A stretch of DNA of 47,373 nucleotides, from positions 1-47,373 of the forward strand of contig NZ_PQSU01000048.1 of the NCBI RefSeq assembly GCF_002920615.1. The letters are read 5' to 3'. The notes beneath the pieces are model-generated. The model did no database searches, was not told the DNA's origin, and worked only from the letters and a program-made list of their open reading frames with translations. The DNA comes from Streptomyces sp. Ru62. GTDB lineage: Bacteria > Actinomycetota > Actinomycetes > Streptomycetales > Streptomycetaceae. Below, in pieces: positions 22,959-31,469 of the stretch (positions are counted from its first letter, which is position 1; every line of letters begins with the position of its first letter). A program made the translations under genes and the position numbers.

Positions 22959-24683
22959 GTGAGCATCCTCAACGAACCCCAGGGCGGTGGCGCCCCAGCC
23001 GAGGACTCGTACGAGAACGAGCTGCCGGTCCGGCGCAAGCAGCCCGGCAATGTCGTGGTGAAGTGGCTGACGACCACCGACCACAAGACGATCGGCACCC
23101 TGTACCTGTCGACCTCGTTCGGATTCTTCCTGGCCGGCGGGCTGATGGCGCTGATCATCCGCGCCGAACTCGCCCGTCCCGGACTTCAGATCGTCTCGAA
23201 CGAGCAGTACAACCAGCTGTTCACGATGCACGGCACCGTGATGCTGCTGATGTTCGCCACCCCCCTGTTCGCCGGCTTCACCAACTGGATCATGCCGCTC
23301 CAGATCGGCGCGCCCGATGTGGCCTTCCCGCGGCTGAACATGTTCGCCTACTGGCTGTACCTGTTCGGCTCGCTCATCGCGATGGCCGGTTTCGTCACCC
23401 CGAACGGCGCGGCCGACTTCGGCTGGTTCGCCTACACGCCCCTGTCCGACGCGATGCGCAGCCCCGGAGTCGGCGGGAACATGTGGATCCTGGGTCTGGC
23501 CTTCTCCGGCTTCGGCACCATCCTCGGCGCCGTCAACTTCATCACCACGATCACCGCCATGCGCGCGCCCGGCATGACCATGTTCCGCCTGCCGATCTTC
23601 ACCTGGAACGTGCTGCTGACCAGTGTCCTGGTCCTGTTCGCGTTCCCGGTGCTGGCCGCCGCCCTGTTCGCGCTGGCGGCCGACCGCATCTTCGGCGCCC
23701 ATGTGTACGACGCGGCCAACGGCGGTCCGATCCTGTGGCAGCACCTCTTCTGGTTCTTCGGCCATCCGGAGGTGTACATCATCGCGCTGCCGTTCTTCGG
23801 CATCGTCACCGAGGTCATCCCGGTGTTCTCCCGCAAACCGATCTTCGGCTACATGGGCCTCGTCGCCGCGACCATCGCCATCGCCGGCCTGTCGGTCACG
23901 GTGTGGGCCCACCACATGTTCCCCACCGGCGCCGTGTTGCTGCCGTTCTTCTCCTTCATGACCTTCCTGATCGCCGTACCGACCGGGGTGAAGTTCTTCA
24001 ACTGGATCGGCACGATGTGGAAGGGCTCGTTGTCCTTCGAGACACCGATGCTGTGGGTGACCGGCTTCCTCGTGACGTTCCTCTTCGGCGGCCTGACCGG
24101 TGTCATCCTGGCCTCCCCGCCCATGGACTTCCACGTGACGGACAGCTACTTCGTGGTGGCCCACTTCCACTACGTCGTCTTCGGCACGGTGGTCTTCGCG
24201 ATGTTCGCCGGCTTCCACTTCTGGTGGCCCAAGTTCACCGGCAAGATGCTCGACGAGCGTCTCGGCAAGATCTGCTTCTGGACGCTGTTCACCGGCTTCC
24301 ACGGCACCTTCCTGATCCAGCACTGGCTGGGCGCCGAAGGGATGCCGCGCCGGTACGCCGACTACCTGGCCGCCGACGGCTTCACCGCGCTGAACACGGT
24401 GTCGACCATCAGCTCCTTCCTGCTCGGCCTGTCGATCCTGCCGTTCCTCTACAACGTCTGGAAGACGGCCAAGTTCGGCAAGCCGGTCGGCGTGGACGAC
24501 CCGTGGGGCTACGGCCGCTCGCTGGAGTGGGCGACCTCCTGCCCGCCGCCGCGGCACAACTTCCTCACCCTGCCGCGGATCCGCAGCGAATCCCCGGCGT
24601 TCGACCTGCACCACCCGGACATCGCGATGCGGGAGCAGGAGGGCCACACCGTCGCGATCCCGAGCGACCGGGGCCAGGGGTGA
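22959..24683 (+). CDS. ctaD: Cytochrome c oxidase subunit I (aa3-type), stand-alone copy
   Basis: A 574-residue, 12-helix heme-copper oxidase subunit I, complete. The haem a ligand is in FTMHGTVMLLMF. The CuB His and cross-linked Tyr are in WFFGHPEVYIIALPF, two CuB histidines in VWAHHMFPTG, and the haem a3/a ligands in HFHYVVFGTVVF. The GTG at 22959 starts MSILNEPQG, the N-terminus I remember for actinobacterial CtaD; GGGAG is about 12 nt upstream. The usual neighbours (ctaC, ctaE, ctaF, qcrCAB) are absent. This is therefore probably a second, dispersed copy that would have to assemble with subunits encoded elsewhere. It overlaps the next gene by 4 bp (GTGA), giving an operon with small membrane proteins. 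Confidence 0.96.
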   Translation: MSILNEPQGGGAPAEDSYENELPVRRKQPGNVVVKWLTTTDHKTIGTLYLSTSFGFFLAGGLMALIIRAELARPGLQIVSNEQYNQLFTMHGTVMLLMFATPLFAGFTNWIMPLQIGAPDVAFPRLNMFAYWLYLFGSLIAMAGFVTPNGAADFGWFAYTPLSDAMRSPGVGGNMWILGLAFSGFGTILGAVNFITTITAMRAPGMTMFRLPIFTWNVLLTSVLVLFAFPVLAAALFALAADRIFGAHVYDAANGGPILWQHLFWFFGHPEVYIIALPFFGIVTEVIPVFSRKPIFGYMGLVAATIAIAGLSVTVWAHHMFPTGAVLLPFFSFMTFLIAVPTGVKFFNWIGTMWKGSLSFETPMLWVTGFLVTFLFGGLTGVILASPPMDFHVTDSYFVVAHFHYVVFGTVVFAMFAGFHFWWPKFTGKMLDERLGKICFWTLFTGFHGTFLIQHWLGAEGMPRRYADYLAADGFTALNTVSTISSFLLGLSILPFLYNVWKTAKFGKPVGVDDPWGYGRSLEWATSCPPPRHNFLTLPRIRSESPAFDLHHPDIAMREQEGHTVAIPSDRGQG

Positions 24684-25030
24684 GCGGTCCGCCCCAGCAG
24701 GGGGCCGGAGTGAGCGGCGACCTCGGCAACGAGGTCGAGGGCTACCTGCTGTGGCAGGCCAGGGTCGCGGAGGCGGAGCAGCGCGCCAGGGAGTTCACCG
24801 GCTCCCTGGACTGGCTGACGACGGCGCAGCGTGAGGAGGTCGAGCGCCGGTACGTCGCCGACAGTCTGCTGCGGGCCCGGGCCGACCTCGAACGCGTCGC
24901 GGCCCGGTGCGTGTCGCTGCGGGCCGAGTACGAGCAGCGGTACGCCGAGCTGCGGCGGCGCTGCGTGGGCGTGGCGCTCGCGGTGTGCGCCGGTCTCACC
25001 GCCCTGTCCGCCCTGCTTCTCGCCCTCTGA
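24680..25030 (+). CDS. Coiled-coil protein with C-terminal membrane anchor
   Basis: A 116-residue protein. It begins at a GTG overlapping the ctaD stop; GTG 24710 is an alternative start. A long charged helical region (EGYLLWQARVAEAEQRAREF; ERRYVADSLLRARADLERVA) is followed by one transmembrane helix at the extreme C-terminus (about 97-116, VGVALAVCAGLTALSALLLA). It is a tail-anchored topology with the coiled coil in the cytoplasm or as a membrane-side scaffold. I do not recognise a family. Translational coupling to ctaD implies a role in oxidase assembly or regulation. Confidence 0.75.
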   Translation: MSGPPQQGAGVSGDLGNEVEGYLLWQARVAEAEQRAREFTGSLDWLTTAQREEVERRYVADSLLRARADLERVAARCVSLRAEYEQRYAELRRRCVGVALAVCAGLTALSALLLAL

Positions 25031-25117
25031 CCCGCGCCGGCCAGTTTGCCGGGGCACCCACGGGTCACCCGGGACCCATGGTGTCCAGGGGGGACACGAG
25101 GTGACCGGAGGAAGCCG

Positions 25118-25528
25118 ATGAGCGCGGTGACCGTCGCCCGGGCCCAGGGCCTGTTCAATCTCGTCGGCGGTGGGTGGCCCCTGGTGCACCTGCGCACCTT
25201 CGAGCGGGTCTTCGGACCGAAGACCGACGTCTGGCTCCAGCGGACGACGGCGGGGTTGCTCGCCACGACCGGCTGGAGCCTGCTGCGCACCGGTCCGGCC
25301 CCGGAATCCCTCGGCCAGGCGCGCCGGGCGGGCATCGGGTCCGCCGTGACCCTGCTGGCCGTGGACCTCGTCTACGTACCCCTCGGCCGGATCCGCCCCA
25401 CGTACCTGCTCGACGCGGCGATGCAGGCCGGCTGGCTGGCGGCCTGGTGGCGGTACGGGAGGCCGTGGTGCGGGCAGTCCGGCGGGAAGCCGCGGGGCGG
25501 CGCCCGGTCCGCGCCCCGTCCCCGTTGA
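25118..25528 (+). CDS. Small integral membrane protein of unknown function
   Basis: A 136-residue protein with about three hydrophobic segments (around 45-60, 72-90 and 98-115; TTAGLLATTGWSLLRTG, GIGSAVTLLAVDLVYVPLG, YLLDAAMQAGWLAAWW). GGAGGAAG lies just upstream of the ATG at 25118. No domain recognised. It sits 87 bp after the coiled-coil gene on the same strand and 11 bp before the next gene, so it is probably part of the ctaD-led operon. Confidence 0.75.
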   Translation: MSAVTVARAQGLFNLVGGGWPLVHLRTFERVFGPKTDVWLQRTTAGLLATTGWSLLRTGPAPESLGQARRAGIGSAVTLLAVDLVYVPLGRIRPTYLLDAAMQAGWLAAWWRYGRPWCGQSGGKPRGGARSAPRPR

Positions 25529-25539
25529 CGGGTGACGCG

Positions 25540-26247
25540 ATGCCCGGCCGGCGGACGCGGACGCGTTTCGAGGGATGGATCGTCGGGACCGGCACGGCGT
25601 CCGGCACCCGTGTGGTGCTGGGCCACTGGACCCGGTCGCCGTTCGGACGGTTCAGCGACGTCATGGTCGAGCGGTCGGACGGGCACCGGCTGCTGCTGGC
25701 GCCCTCCCGGCGGACCGCCGACTTCATCGCCGCGACCTACGTCTTCGACGACGTGGAGGTCACGCCCGTCGACGTACGGGTGGCGGGCCGGCACTGGGAG
25801 ATCACGGCCGGCCCGCTGGACCTGCGCCTCACCACCGGCCGGCGCGGCCTCACGGGCCGGCTCCTGCGCGCCGTGCCCGCGCCGCTCGCCGCCCGGCCGG
25901 CCTGGACGGTGCTGACGTACCCGCCCGCGAGGCTGCTGCTCGGGGTGCGCACCCGGGGAAGCGCGGGCGGCGGGCGGCACGAGTGGTACGGCGCCCTCGA
26001 CCTGCTCCCGGTCGTGTCGGCCACCACGGTATACGACGGCCGGGACCAGGGCCCGCTGGCGCCGGTCACGCCGCCCGTGCGGTTCGGGTTCGGTTCCACG
26101 CCCCGCGCACCCGGCGCCGTACGGGTGGTCACGACCGTGGCGCTCCCCCGGTCTTCCGGGCCGCGCCGTGGGCCAGCCACTCGGACCAGCCGAGGTTCCA
26201 GTCGCCGTAGCCGTTGCCGGCCTCGACGGTGTCCTTCGAGCCGGTGA
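25540..26247 (+). CDS. Hypothetical soluble protein overlapping the L,D-transpeptidase gene end
   Basis: A 235-codon frame starting at ATG 25540, 11 bp after the previous gene; no good RBS is visible (GACGGGTGACGCG). Residues 1-200 look like a folded beta-rich protein (TRFEGWIVGTGTASGTRVVL; YVFDDVEVTPVDVRVAGRHW; GPLDLRLTTGRRGLTGRLLR). The last 40 residues are Arg/Ser/Pro-rich and lie within the 119 bp antisense to the L,D-transpeptidase 3' end, so that tail may be a recent read-through. I do not recognise the family. The context suggests the fourth gene of the ctaD operon. Confidence 0.65.
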   Translation: MPGRRTRTRFEGWIVGTGTASGTRVVLGHWTRSPFGRFSDVMVERSDGHRLLLAPSRRTADFIAATYVFDDVEVTPVDVRVAGRHWEITAGPLDLRLTTGRRGLTGRLLRAVPAPLAARPAWTVLTYPPARLLLGVRTRGSAGGGRHEWYGALDLLPVVSATTVYDGRDQGPLAPVTPPVRFGFGSTPRAPGAVRVVTTVALPRSSGPRRGPATRTSRGSSRRSRCRPRRCPSSR

Positions 26248-27160
26248 CACGGATGACGTCGCCGGGGATGACCCGCTGGTAGAAGCGTTCGGCGGTGCCG
26301 TCGGTGGCGAGGCCGACGCAGCCGTGGGTGACGTTGGACCGGCCGGCGTAGGTGTCGGCGTTCGGGTTCTGGTGGACGTAGGTGCCGGACGCGGTGACGT
26401 GCACGGCCCAGGCGTAGTAGCCGTGGTAGGCGTCGCCGAGGCCGACGGTCCGGGAGTCCATGTAGACCCGGGGCTGCTTGTCCATCACGACCATGGTCCC
26501 GTTCCAGGTGTCCAGGCCGGGCCGGCCGGCGGTGACGGGGATGCGCGTGGTGGGCCTGCCGTCCTCCGTGACGGTCATCGTGTGGCGGCGCACGTCGACG
26601 GTCGCGGTCAGGGAGCGGCCGATGCGGAAGTGCCGTACGGCGTGGGTGCCGACGCGCAGGGTGACGCGGGTGCCGGACCTCCAGTAGGCGGGCGGGCGGT
26701 AGTCGACGCGCTGTCCGTCGAGCAGGTTGCGGTCCTTGACCCAGCTCCAGGCGCCGGTGACGGCGGGCTCGGTGCCGACGGTGAGCCAGTGTTCGACGGC
26801 CGCCCGCCGGGACCGCGGGACCGGCTCCGGGAAGGTCACGGATATCGGCATGCCGACGCCGACGGTGGCGCCCTCGCCGACGTTGACCCGGGCCCGGGCG
26901 AGCGCGGCCGGCTCGGGCACGGCGGGCGCGGTCCGGCTGGGCGCGGCCGTGGGCCGGTGCGCGTTCCGGGTGGCCGGACCGGTGGTGGCGGAGGTCGCGG
27001 CCGAGGAGGTGGTGGCCGCGCAGCCGGTGGCGGAGAGGACGAGCGCGCAGGCGGCGGCGAGCGCGCCGAGGGCGGCACGCGGGCGGCGGAGCGAGCGGAG
27101 AGCGGCAGAGCGGCCGGCCGGGTGGTCGTGCGCGCGGCCGGTCACCTCGTGTGTGGACAC
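26129..27160 (-). CDS. L,D-transpeptidase lipoprotein (YkuD domain)
   Basis: A 343-residue protein. The signal peptide has a lipobox LSATGC (lipidated Cys47), followed by a threonine/alanine/proline linker (50-85). An Ig-like domain spans about 90-180 and the YkuD catalytic domain about 185-310, with His263 in GTYVHQN and the active-site motif THGCVGL (His279, Cys281). These enzymes make 3-3 peptidoglycan cross-links outside the membrane. The GTG at 27160 is chosen because AGGGGGAAA lies upstream and the lipobox is correctly placed; longer frames lack both. It is divergent from an ECF sigma/anti-sigma pair across 188 bp, which suggests envelope-stress control. Its 3' end overlaps the convergent hypothetical gene by 119 bp. 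Confidence 0.93.
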   Translation of the reverse strand: MSTHEVTGRAHDHPAGRSAALRSLRRPRAALGALAAACALVLSATGCAATTSSAATSATTGPATRNAHRPTAAPSRTAPAVPEPAALARARVNVGEGATVGVGMPISVTFPEPVPRSRRAAVEHWLTVGTEPAVTGAWSWVKDRNLLDGQRVDYRPPAYWRSGTRVTLRVGTHAVRHFRIGRSLTATVDVRRHTMTVTEDGRPTTRIPVTAGRPGLDTWNGTMVVMDKQPRVYMDSRTVGLGDAYHGYYAWAVHVTASGTYVHQNPNADTYAGRSNVTHGCVGLATDGTAERFYQRVIPGDVIRVTGSKDTVEAGNGYGDWNLGWSEWLAHGAARKTGGAPRS

Positions 27161-27301
27161 GGAATTTCCCCCTGGGATGTGTGCTGACACGGCCTCTACG
27201 CACCGCGAGGGGGACCTGGTTGCACCGGCCCCCGGAATTTCTGCGGCTCCGGAGCGCGGGGGCGGACGGCCCGCGCCGCGCCGTAGGATCGGCCTCCCCA
27301 C

Positions 27302-27344
27302 GACGGGGACACGGGGACACGGGGACGACGGGGAACACGGGGGG
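27302..27344. repeat. Short GGGGAC-based tandem repeat before the ECF sigma gene
   Basis: The stretch just upstream of the sigma start consists of degenerate 8-9-bp units around GGGGACAC (two exact copies, then GGGGACGAC and GGGGAACAC). It lies within the untranslated leader between divergent LDT and sigma genes and may alter RBS context. Confidence 0.6.
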
Positions 27345-27348
27345 CCGG

Positions 27349-27867
27349 ATGACGGAGGAGGAGTTCGACGCGTTCTACGCGGCCGCCTTCCCGCGCCTGG
27401 TGGGGCAGTTGTACGCCTTCACCGGCGACCACGCGGAGGCCCAGGACGTGGTGCAGGAGGCCTTCGTCCGGGCCTGGGACCGGCGGACGTCCTTCGACGC
27501 GGCCGAGGCGCCGGAGGCGTGGATCCGCACGGTCGCCACCCGGCTGGCGGTCAGCCGCTTCCGGCGGGCCCGGCGCTGGCTGGAACTCGTCCGCAAGGAC
27601 GCGCCGCCGTCGCAGACCCCGGGCCCCGGCCCGGAACACGTCGCCCTGGTCGCCGCCCTGCGCCGACTGCCCCCGGCCCAGCGGCTGGCCGTGGTCCTGT
27701 TCCACGTGTGCGACCTGAGCGTGGACCAGATCGCCGCGGAGACCGGCTCGCCCGCCGGGACGGTCAAGGCCCGGCTGGCCCGTGGCCGCGCGGCACTCGC
27801 CCGCCATCTGTCGCCCGAGGAGGCTGAGACCATGACCGGGACGAAGGAGGCCACGCATGCCTCATGA
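27349..27867 (+). CDS. ECF RNA polymerase sigma factor (SigE-like actinobacterial group)
   Basis: A 172-residue ECF sigma factor. Region 2 covers about 5-70 (EFDAFYAAAFPRLVGQLYAF, AQDVVQEAFVRAWDRR) and region 4 about 105-160 (LRRLPPAQRLAVVLFHVCDL, IAAETGSPAGTVKARLARGR). It has the length and pattern of the SigE-type group common in Streptomyces. The ATG at 27349 follows a G-rich stretch. It overlaps the next gene by 11 bp, and that gene encodes a single-span membrane protein expected to be its anti-sigma factor. The divergent L,D-transpeptidase is a candidate target. Confidence 0.92.
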   Translation: MTEEEFDAFYAAAFPRLVGQLYAFTGDHAEAQDVVQEAFVRAWDRRTSFDAAEAPEAWIRTVATRLAVSRFRRARRWLELVRKDAPPSQTPGPGPEHVALVAALRRLPPAQRLAVVLFHVCDLSVDQIAAETGSPAGTVKARLARGRAALARHLSPEEAETMTGTKEATHAS

Positions 27868-28534
27868 CCCGTCGGGCCCGGCCGCGCCCGGGGAAGTCGC
27901 CGACCGGCTCACGCGGGCGCTGGGCGAGGTGGCCGCCCGGGGCAGGCGCTCCGCCCCCGTCCCGGGAGCGGCCGTGCGCGGCCGGGCCGTGCGGCGCCGC
28001 CGTACCCGCCGGGCCGGGCTGGCGGCGGCGGGGCTCCTCGTCGCGGGTACGGCCGTCCTCGCCGGTACGGCGCTGCTGGACGGCGCCGACCGGTCTGTGC
28101 CGCCGCCTGCCGCGACCGCGTCCACCCACGCTCCGGCACCGCCGCCGACCCCCGACGACGGCACCGTCCACGAGATCAGGATCGACCTGACCGCCCTCGA
28201 ACTGCGTGCGGGCGGGCGGACGTTCCCCCTCTCCGCGCCCGGCATGAACCAGCCGTTCCGCGATGACGCCGTCGGCCGGGTCACCGAACGCCTCCGGCAC
28301 GCGCGGTTCAGCGCGTCACCGACGGGTGAGGTGGAGCAGCACGACTGGGTGCTGGCCTTCCTCGGCCCCCGGCAGCAGCAGCACTACCTCTACGGCACCG
28401 ACGGCACGGCCGACGTCCCCGGCCGCCGCCCCTCCACCCTGGGCCTGATCGCCCTGCGCTCCGCCGACGCCCGCTGGCTGTACGAGCACACGGCCGTCGG
28501 CACCAAGGTCACGATCACGGGCAGCGGGACGTGA
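27857..28534 (+). CDS. Probable anti-sigma factor, single-span membrane protein
   Basis: A 225-residue protein. The cytoplasmic N-terminus (1-50) has an amphipathic helix (GEVADRLTRALGEVAARGRR) and a strongly basic stop-transfer flank (RGRAVRRRRTRRAG). One transmembrane helix (about 53-76) follows, then a proline linker and an extracytoplasmic domain of about 120 residues (HEIRIDLTALELRAGG; QHDWVLAFLGPRQQQHYLYG). There is no zinc-binding HxxxCxxC, so it is not a ZAS-type anti-sigma. AAGGAGG directly precedes the ATG, inside the sigma gene, and the 11-bp overlap indicates co-expression. The role as anti-sigma is inferred from topology and context. Confidence 0.75.
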   Translation: MPHDPSGPAAPGEVADRLTRALGEVAARGRRSAPVPGAAVRGRAVRRRRTRRAGLAAAGLLVAGTAVLAGTALLDGADRSVPPPAATASTHAPAPPPTPDDGTVHEIRIDLTALELRAGGRTFPLSAPGMNQPFRDDAVGRVTERLRHARFSASPTGEVEQHDWVLAFLGPRQQQHYLYGTDGTADVPGRRPSTLGLIALRSADARWLYEHTAVGTKVTITGSGT

Positions 28535-28593
28535 ACGCGCCGGCACCGGCCGGTCACCCGGCGCCGGGATGATCCGGACGACAGGGCCGCCGG

Positions 28594-29613
28594 CTAACCC
28601 GGTGCGGAGTGGATCAGGCGGCCGTGGGCGATGAGGGACGCGGCCTGTTTGAGGCGGCGGACGCGGATGCTCACCTCGTAGGCATCGATGCCGGGCAGGG
28701 GCGCGAGGCGGGTGGTGAGGTAGCGGTAGAAGTCCTCGGGGTCGCGGCTGATGACGGAGAGCATCAGGTTGTGCCGGCCGCTGATCGCACCGGCGAAGGC
28801 GATCTCGGGGTGCCCGGCGAGTTCCCGGCCCACCGCGCGCAGCCGGGCCGGGGCGACCCGGAGCCAGAGCGTGGCGTTCAGGTGGTGGCCGAGCCGCTCC
28901 GGCAGCAGGTCGACGTCGTACAGCAGCGTGCCCGAGGACTCCAGGGCGGCCAGCCGGCGAGCGACGCGGGCGACGCTCCAGCCGGTGCGTTGGGCGAGCC
29001 GGGTGTGGGTGGTGCGGCCGTCCTCGGCGAGCGCCGCGAGCAGCGGGGCGTCCGCGTCGGTGGGCGTGAGGAGGGGCCCGGCCGGGGGTGGCGGGCGGTC
29101 GCCGGTGAGGCGCCGGCGCTCCTCGGGCGTGAGTCCGGGGCCGTAGCCGGTCCAGTCGGCCGTCCCGACGGGGTCCGCGGGTTCCAGGAACGGGTGGATC
29201 AGCAGGTCGATGGTGATGTCCAGGACGGCGGCGGACCGGGGCAGCCGGCGCAGCAGGGCGTCGCCGCCGTGTCCGTCGGGGCCGGTGCCGAAGGGCGCGC
29301 GGATCGTGCAGATGATCTCCGAGCCGCCGGAGGCGAGGTTGGCGTAGGCGATGTCGGGGCGGCGGGCGAGGGACTCGGCGAGCGGCTCGACGCGGTCCGG
29401 GTGGCACCGGATCCGGGCCACCCACTGCGCCCTGCCGTGCACGGCGGGGTCGACCAGGCCGACCACCCGCAGCACGCCGTCGCGGCGCAGGGCCTGGTAA
29501 CGGCGGGCCACGCTCTGCTCGGAGACGCCCACCACCTCACCGATCCGCCGGAACGGCGCCCGGGGCGCGCATTGCAGGGCGTGGAGGATTCTCGCGTCTA
29601 CGGGGGACAGCAC
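28594..29613 (-). CDS. Lrp/AsnC-family regulator with duplicated domains
   Basis: A 339-residue protein, twice the normal Lrp length, made of two HTH-RAM units in tandem. The first HTH covers about 3-55 (VDARILHALQCAPRAPFRRI, VSEQSVARRYQALRRDGVLR) and the first ligand domain about 60-145. The second HTH covers about 185-240 (ADAPLLAALAEDGRTTHTRL, WSVARVARRLAALESSGTLL) and the second ligand domain about 245-325 with GAISGRHNLMLSVISRDPED. It is divergent from an MFS exporter across 146 bp, so it is its likely regulator. The GTG start at 29613 lies 6 nt after GAGAAT, a -10-like hexamer, and lacks an RBS, suggesting a leaderless mRNA. Confidence 0.9.
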   Translation of the reverse strand: MLSPVDARILHALQCAPRAPFRRIGEVVGVSEQSVARRYQALRRDGVLRVVGLVDPAVHGRAQWVARIRCHPDRVEPLAESLARRPDIAYANLASGGSEIICTIRAPFGTGPDGHGGDALLRRLPRSAAVLDITIDLLIHPFLEPADPVGTADWTGYGPGLTPEERRRLTGDRPPPPAGPLLTPTDADAPLLAALAEDGRTTHTRLAQRTGWSVARVARRLAALESSGTLLYDVDLLPERLGHHLNATLWLRVAPARLRAVGRELAGHPEIAFAGAISGRHNLMLSVISRDPEDFYRYLTTRLAPLPGIDAYEVSIRVRRLKQAASLIAHGRLIHSAPG

Positions 29614-29759
29614 GGGCGAATTCTCGCAGATGTGTCCGGAGTGCTGGAGGTTTCTGCGCGCGTGCTGGTACGGAGGCGGGGATTCGCGCCGCTCCTGCGG
29701 ATCCTTTCAGCGGCCCCGCGAAGGCCCCCGTCCGCATCCGATCACCCTCCGGAGACCCA

Positions 29760-31361
29760 GTGACCGCCCGCAACCCGGCACCCCCCGCATCCCCCGCGCC
29801 CCCGGCGCCCCCGGCAGCCCCGGCAGCCCCGGCAGCCCCTGCAGCCCCTGCGGCGGACCGGCGTACGGCCACGCTCGTCATGGCCTGCCTCGGCGTGTTC
29901 GTCGCCTATCTGCCCGTCACCACGGTCGCCGTCAGCCTGCCCGCGATCCAGCGGGCGCTGCACGCGAGCACCGCCCAGCTCTCGTGGGTGCAGGACGCGT
30001 TCGTGCTGCCGATGGCCGCGTTCATCCTCACCGCCGGCGTCTTCGGTGACGTCCACGGCCGCAAACGGGTCTTCCAGGCGGGCCTGGTCTGCTGTGCGGC
30101 GGGCGCGGCGGTCGCGCTGTGCGCGCGGGACATCCACACCCTGTGGACGGGCCAGGCACTGGCCGGACTCGGCTCGGCGGCCCTGCTGCCCACCACCCTG
30201 GCCCTGATCAGCCACGCCGTGCCCGACCCGCGTGAGCGCGGCCGGTTCATCGGGCTGTGGGCGACGGCCCTGCTCGCGGCGCTGGCCACCGGCCCGCTGG
30301 TGGCGGGCCTGATCCTGGACCACGCCTCCTGGCGCTGGATCTACCTCGCCCCGCTCCCCCTCGCCGTCCTGGCGTTCGCGACGGCCGCCCGGCTGCTGCC
30401 CGACTCCCGGGCCCCGCACGGCCGCAGACTGGACTGGCCCGGCCAGATCACCGCCGCGGTGGCGGTGACCGCGCTGGTCTACGGCGTGATCGAGGGCGGC
30501 GCCGGCTCCTTCGGCGATGCGCGGGTGCTCGGCGCGCTCGCGGTGGGCGCCGCCGGTGTCGTCGCGTTCGTGTCCGCCGAGCGCCGCGGCGCGAGCCCCA
30601 TGCTGGACCTGACGCTGTTCCGCAGCGCGGGTTTCACCGCGACCGCGCTGGTGGCCGCGATCACCTTCCTCGGCCTGATCGGCTTCTTCTTCGTCCTCAG
30701 CCTCTACTTCGGCCTGGTCCAGCAGCTCGGCACGCCGGCGGCGGCCGGCCGGATCGTGCTCGTCCCGCTGGCCGCGATCGTCGCGGGCGTCCCGGCGGGC
30801 CGGCTGCTGCACCGGGTCTCCCCGCGCGTGATGATCACCACCGGTCTGCTGCTGACCGCCGCGGCCCTGCTGTCCCTGACCACGCTCGGCACCGGCACCT
30901 CCTACGCCTCCATCGCCTGGCGCCTGACGCTGCTGGGCCTGGGCATGGGCACGGTCACCACACCGATGACGGCGACCGCGGTGGCCTCGGTGCCGCACCG
31001 CCTGGCCGGCATGGCCTCGGCCGGCAACAACGCCTTCCGGCAACTGGGCGGCGCCCTCGGCCCCGCCGTCCTGGGCGCCCTGCTCACCTCCCGGGCGGTG
31101 CGCGCGCTGCCCGGTCACCTGGCGGACGCGGGCGTCACCGGGGACACCCGCCGGACGGTCGTCGCCACCGTCGACGCGGGTGGCCCGGGCGCGGTGTCCG
31201 GGCTGCCGCTGGGCGCGGAGGCGGGGCGGGTGTACGACGCCCTCGCCGCGTCCCTGCTGGACGGCCTGCGCCTGTGCCTGCTGGTGTCCGCCGGCCTGGT
31301 CCTGCTGGCGGCCCTCTGCGCGGTGACGCTGCTGCGGGGAGGGGAACGGTCCCGCGGGTGA
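29760..31361 (+). CDS. MFS drug-efflux transporter, DHA2 (14-helix) type
   Basis: A 533-residue transporter with about 14 helices. Motif A-like GVFGDVHGRKRVF follows helix 2, and a motif C-like ALATGPLVAGLILDHASWRW marks the antiporter subgroup. These proteins export drugs or secondary metabolites by proton antiport. CGGAGA precedes the GTG start. The N-terminus has an unusual cytoplasmic extension of repeated proline/alanine (PASPAPPAPPAAPAAPAAP) encoded by a 9-bp repeat. It is divergent from the duplicated Lrp regulator, suggesting substrate-induced control. Substrate unknown. Confidence 0.93.
   Translation: MTARNPAPPASPAPPAPPAAPAAPAAPAAPAADRRTATLVMACLGVFVAYLPVTTVAVSLPAIQRALHASTAQLSWVQDAFVLPMAAFILTAGVFGDVHGRKRVFQAGLVCCAAGAAVALCARDIHTLWTGQALAGLGSAALLPTTLALISHAVPDPRERGRFIGLWATALLAALATGPLVAGLILDHASWRWIYLAPLPLAVLAFATAARLLPDSRAPHGRRLDWPGQITAAVAVTALVYGVIEGGAGSFGDARVLGALAVGAAGVVAFVSAERRGASPMLDLTLFRSAGFTATALVAAITFLGLIGFFFVLSLYFGLVQQLGTPAAAGRIVLVPLAAIVAGVPAGRLLHRVSPRVMITTGLLLTAAALLSLTTLGTGTSYASIAWRLTLLGLGMGTVTTPMTATAVASVPHRLAGMASAGNNAFRQLGGALGPAVLGALLTSRAVRALPGHLADAGVTGDTRRTVVATVDAGGPGAVSGLPLGAEAGRVYDALAASLLDGLRLCLLVSAGLVLLAALCAVTLLRGGERSRG
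29778..29855 (+). repeat. 9-bp coding repeat in the MFS N-terminus
   Basis: Units of GCCCCCGGC/GCCCCGGCA-type sequence, three exact copies of GCCCCGGCA flanked by degenerate ones, encode the Pro-Ala-Ala tract. The 9-bp period keeps frame, so length variation between strains is expected. Confidence 0.75.
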
Positions 31362-31469
31362 CCTCACCCGGGTCGCCGACCAGGAGAGCGACGAGAGCGA
31401 CCCCGCCGGCGGCGGACCGGGTGCGGCGCGGGGCGCCCGTGCCCGGATCCGGGCCGGCGCGCCTGGCGA

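Noticed and set aside
29742..31367. A 541-codon minus-strand frame opposite the MFS transporter
   Set aside because: It is antisense shadow; the transporter frame has helices, motif A and an RBS.
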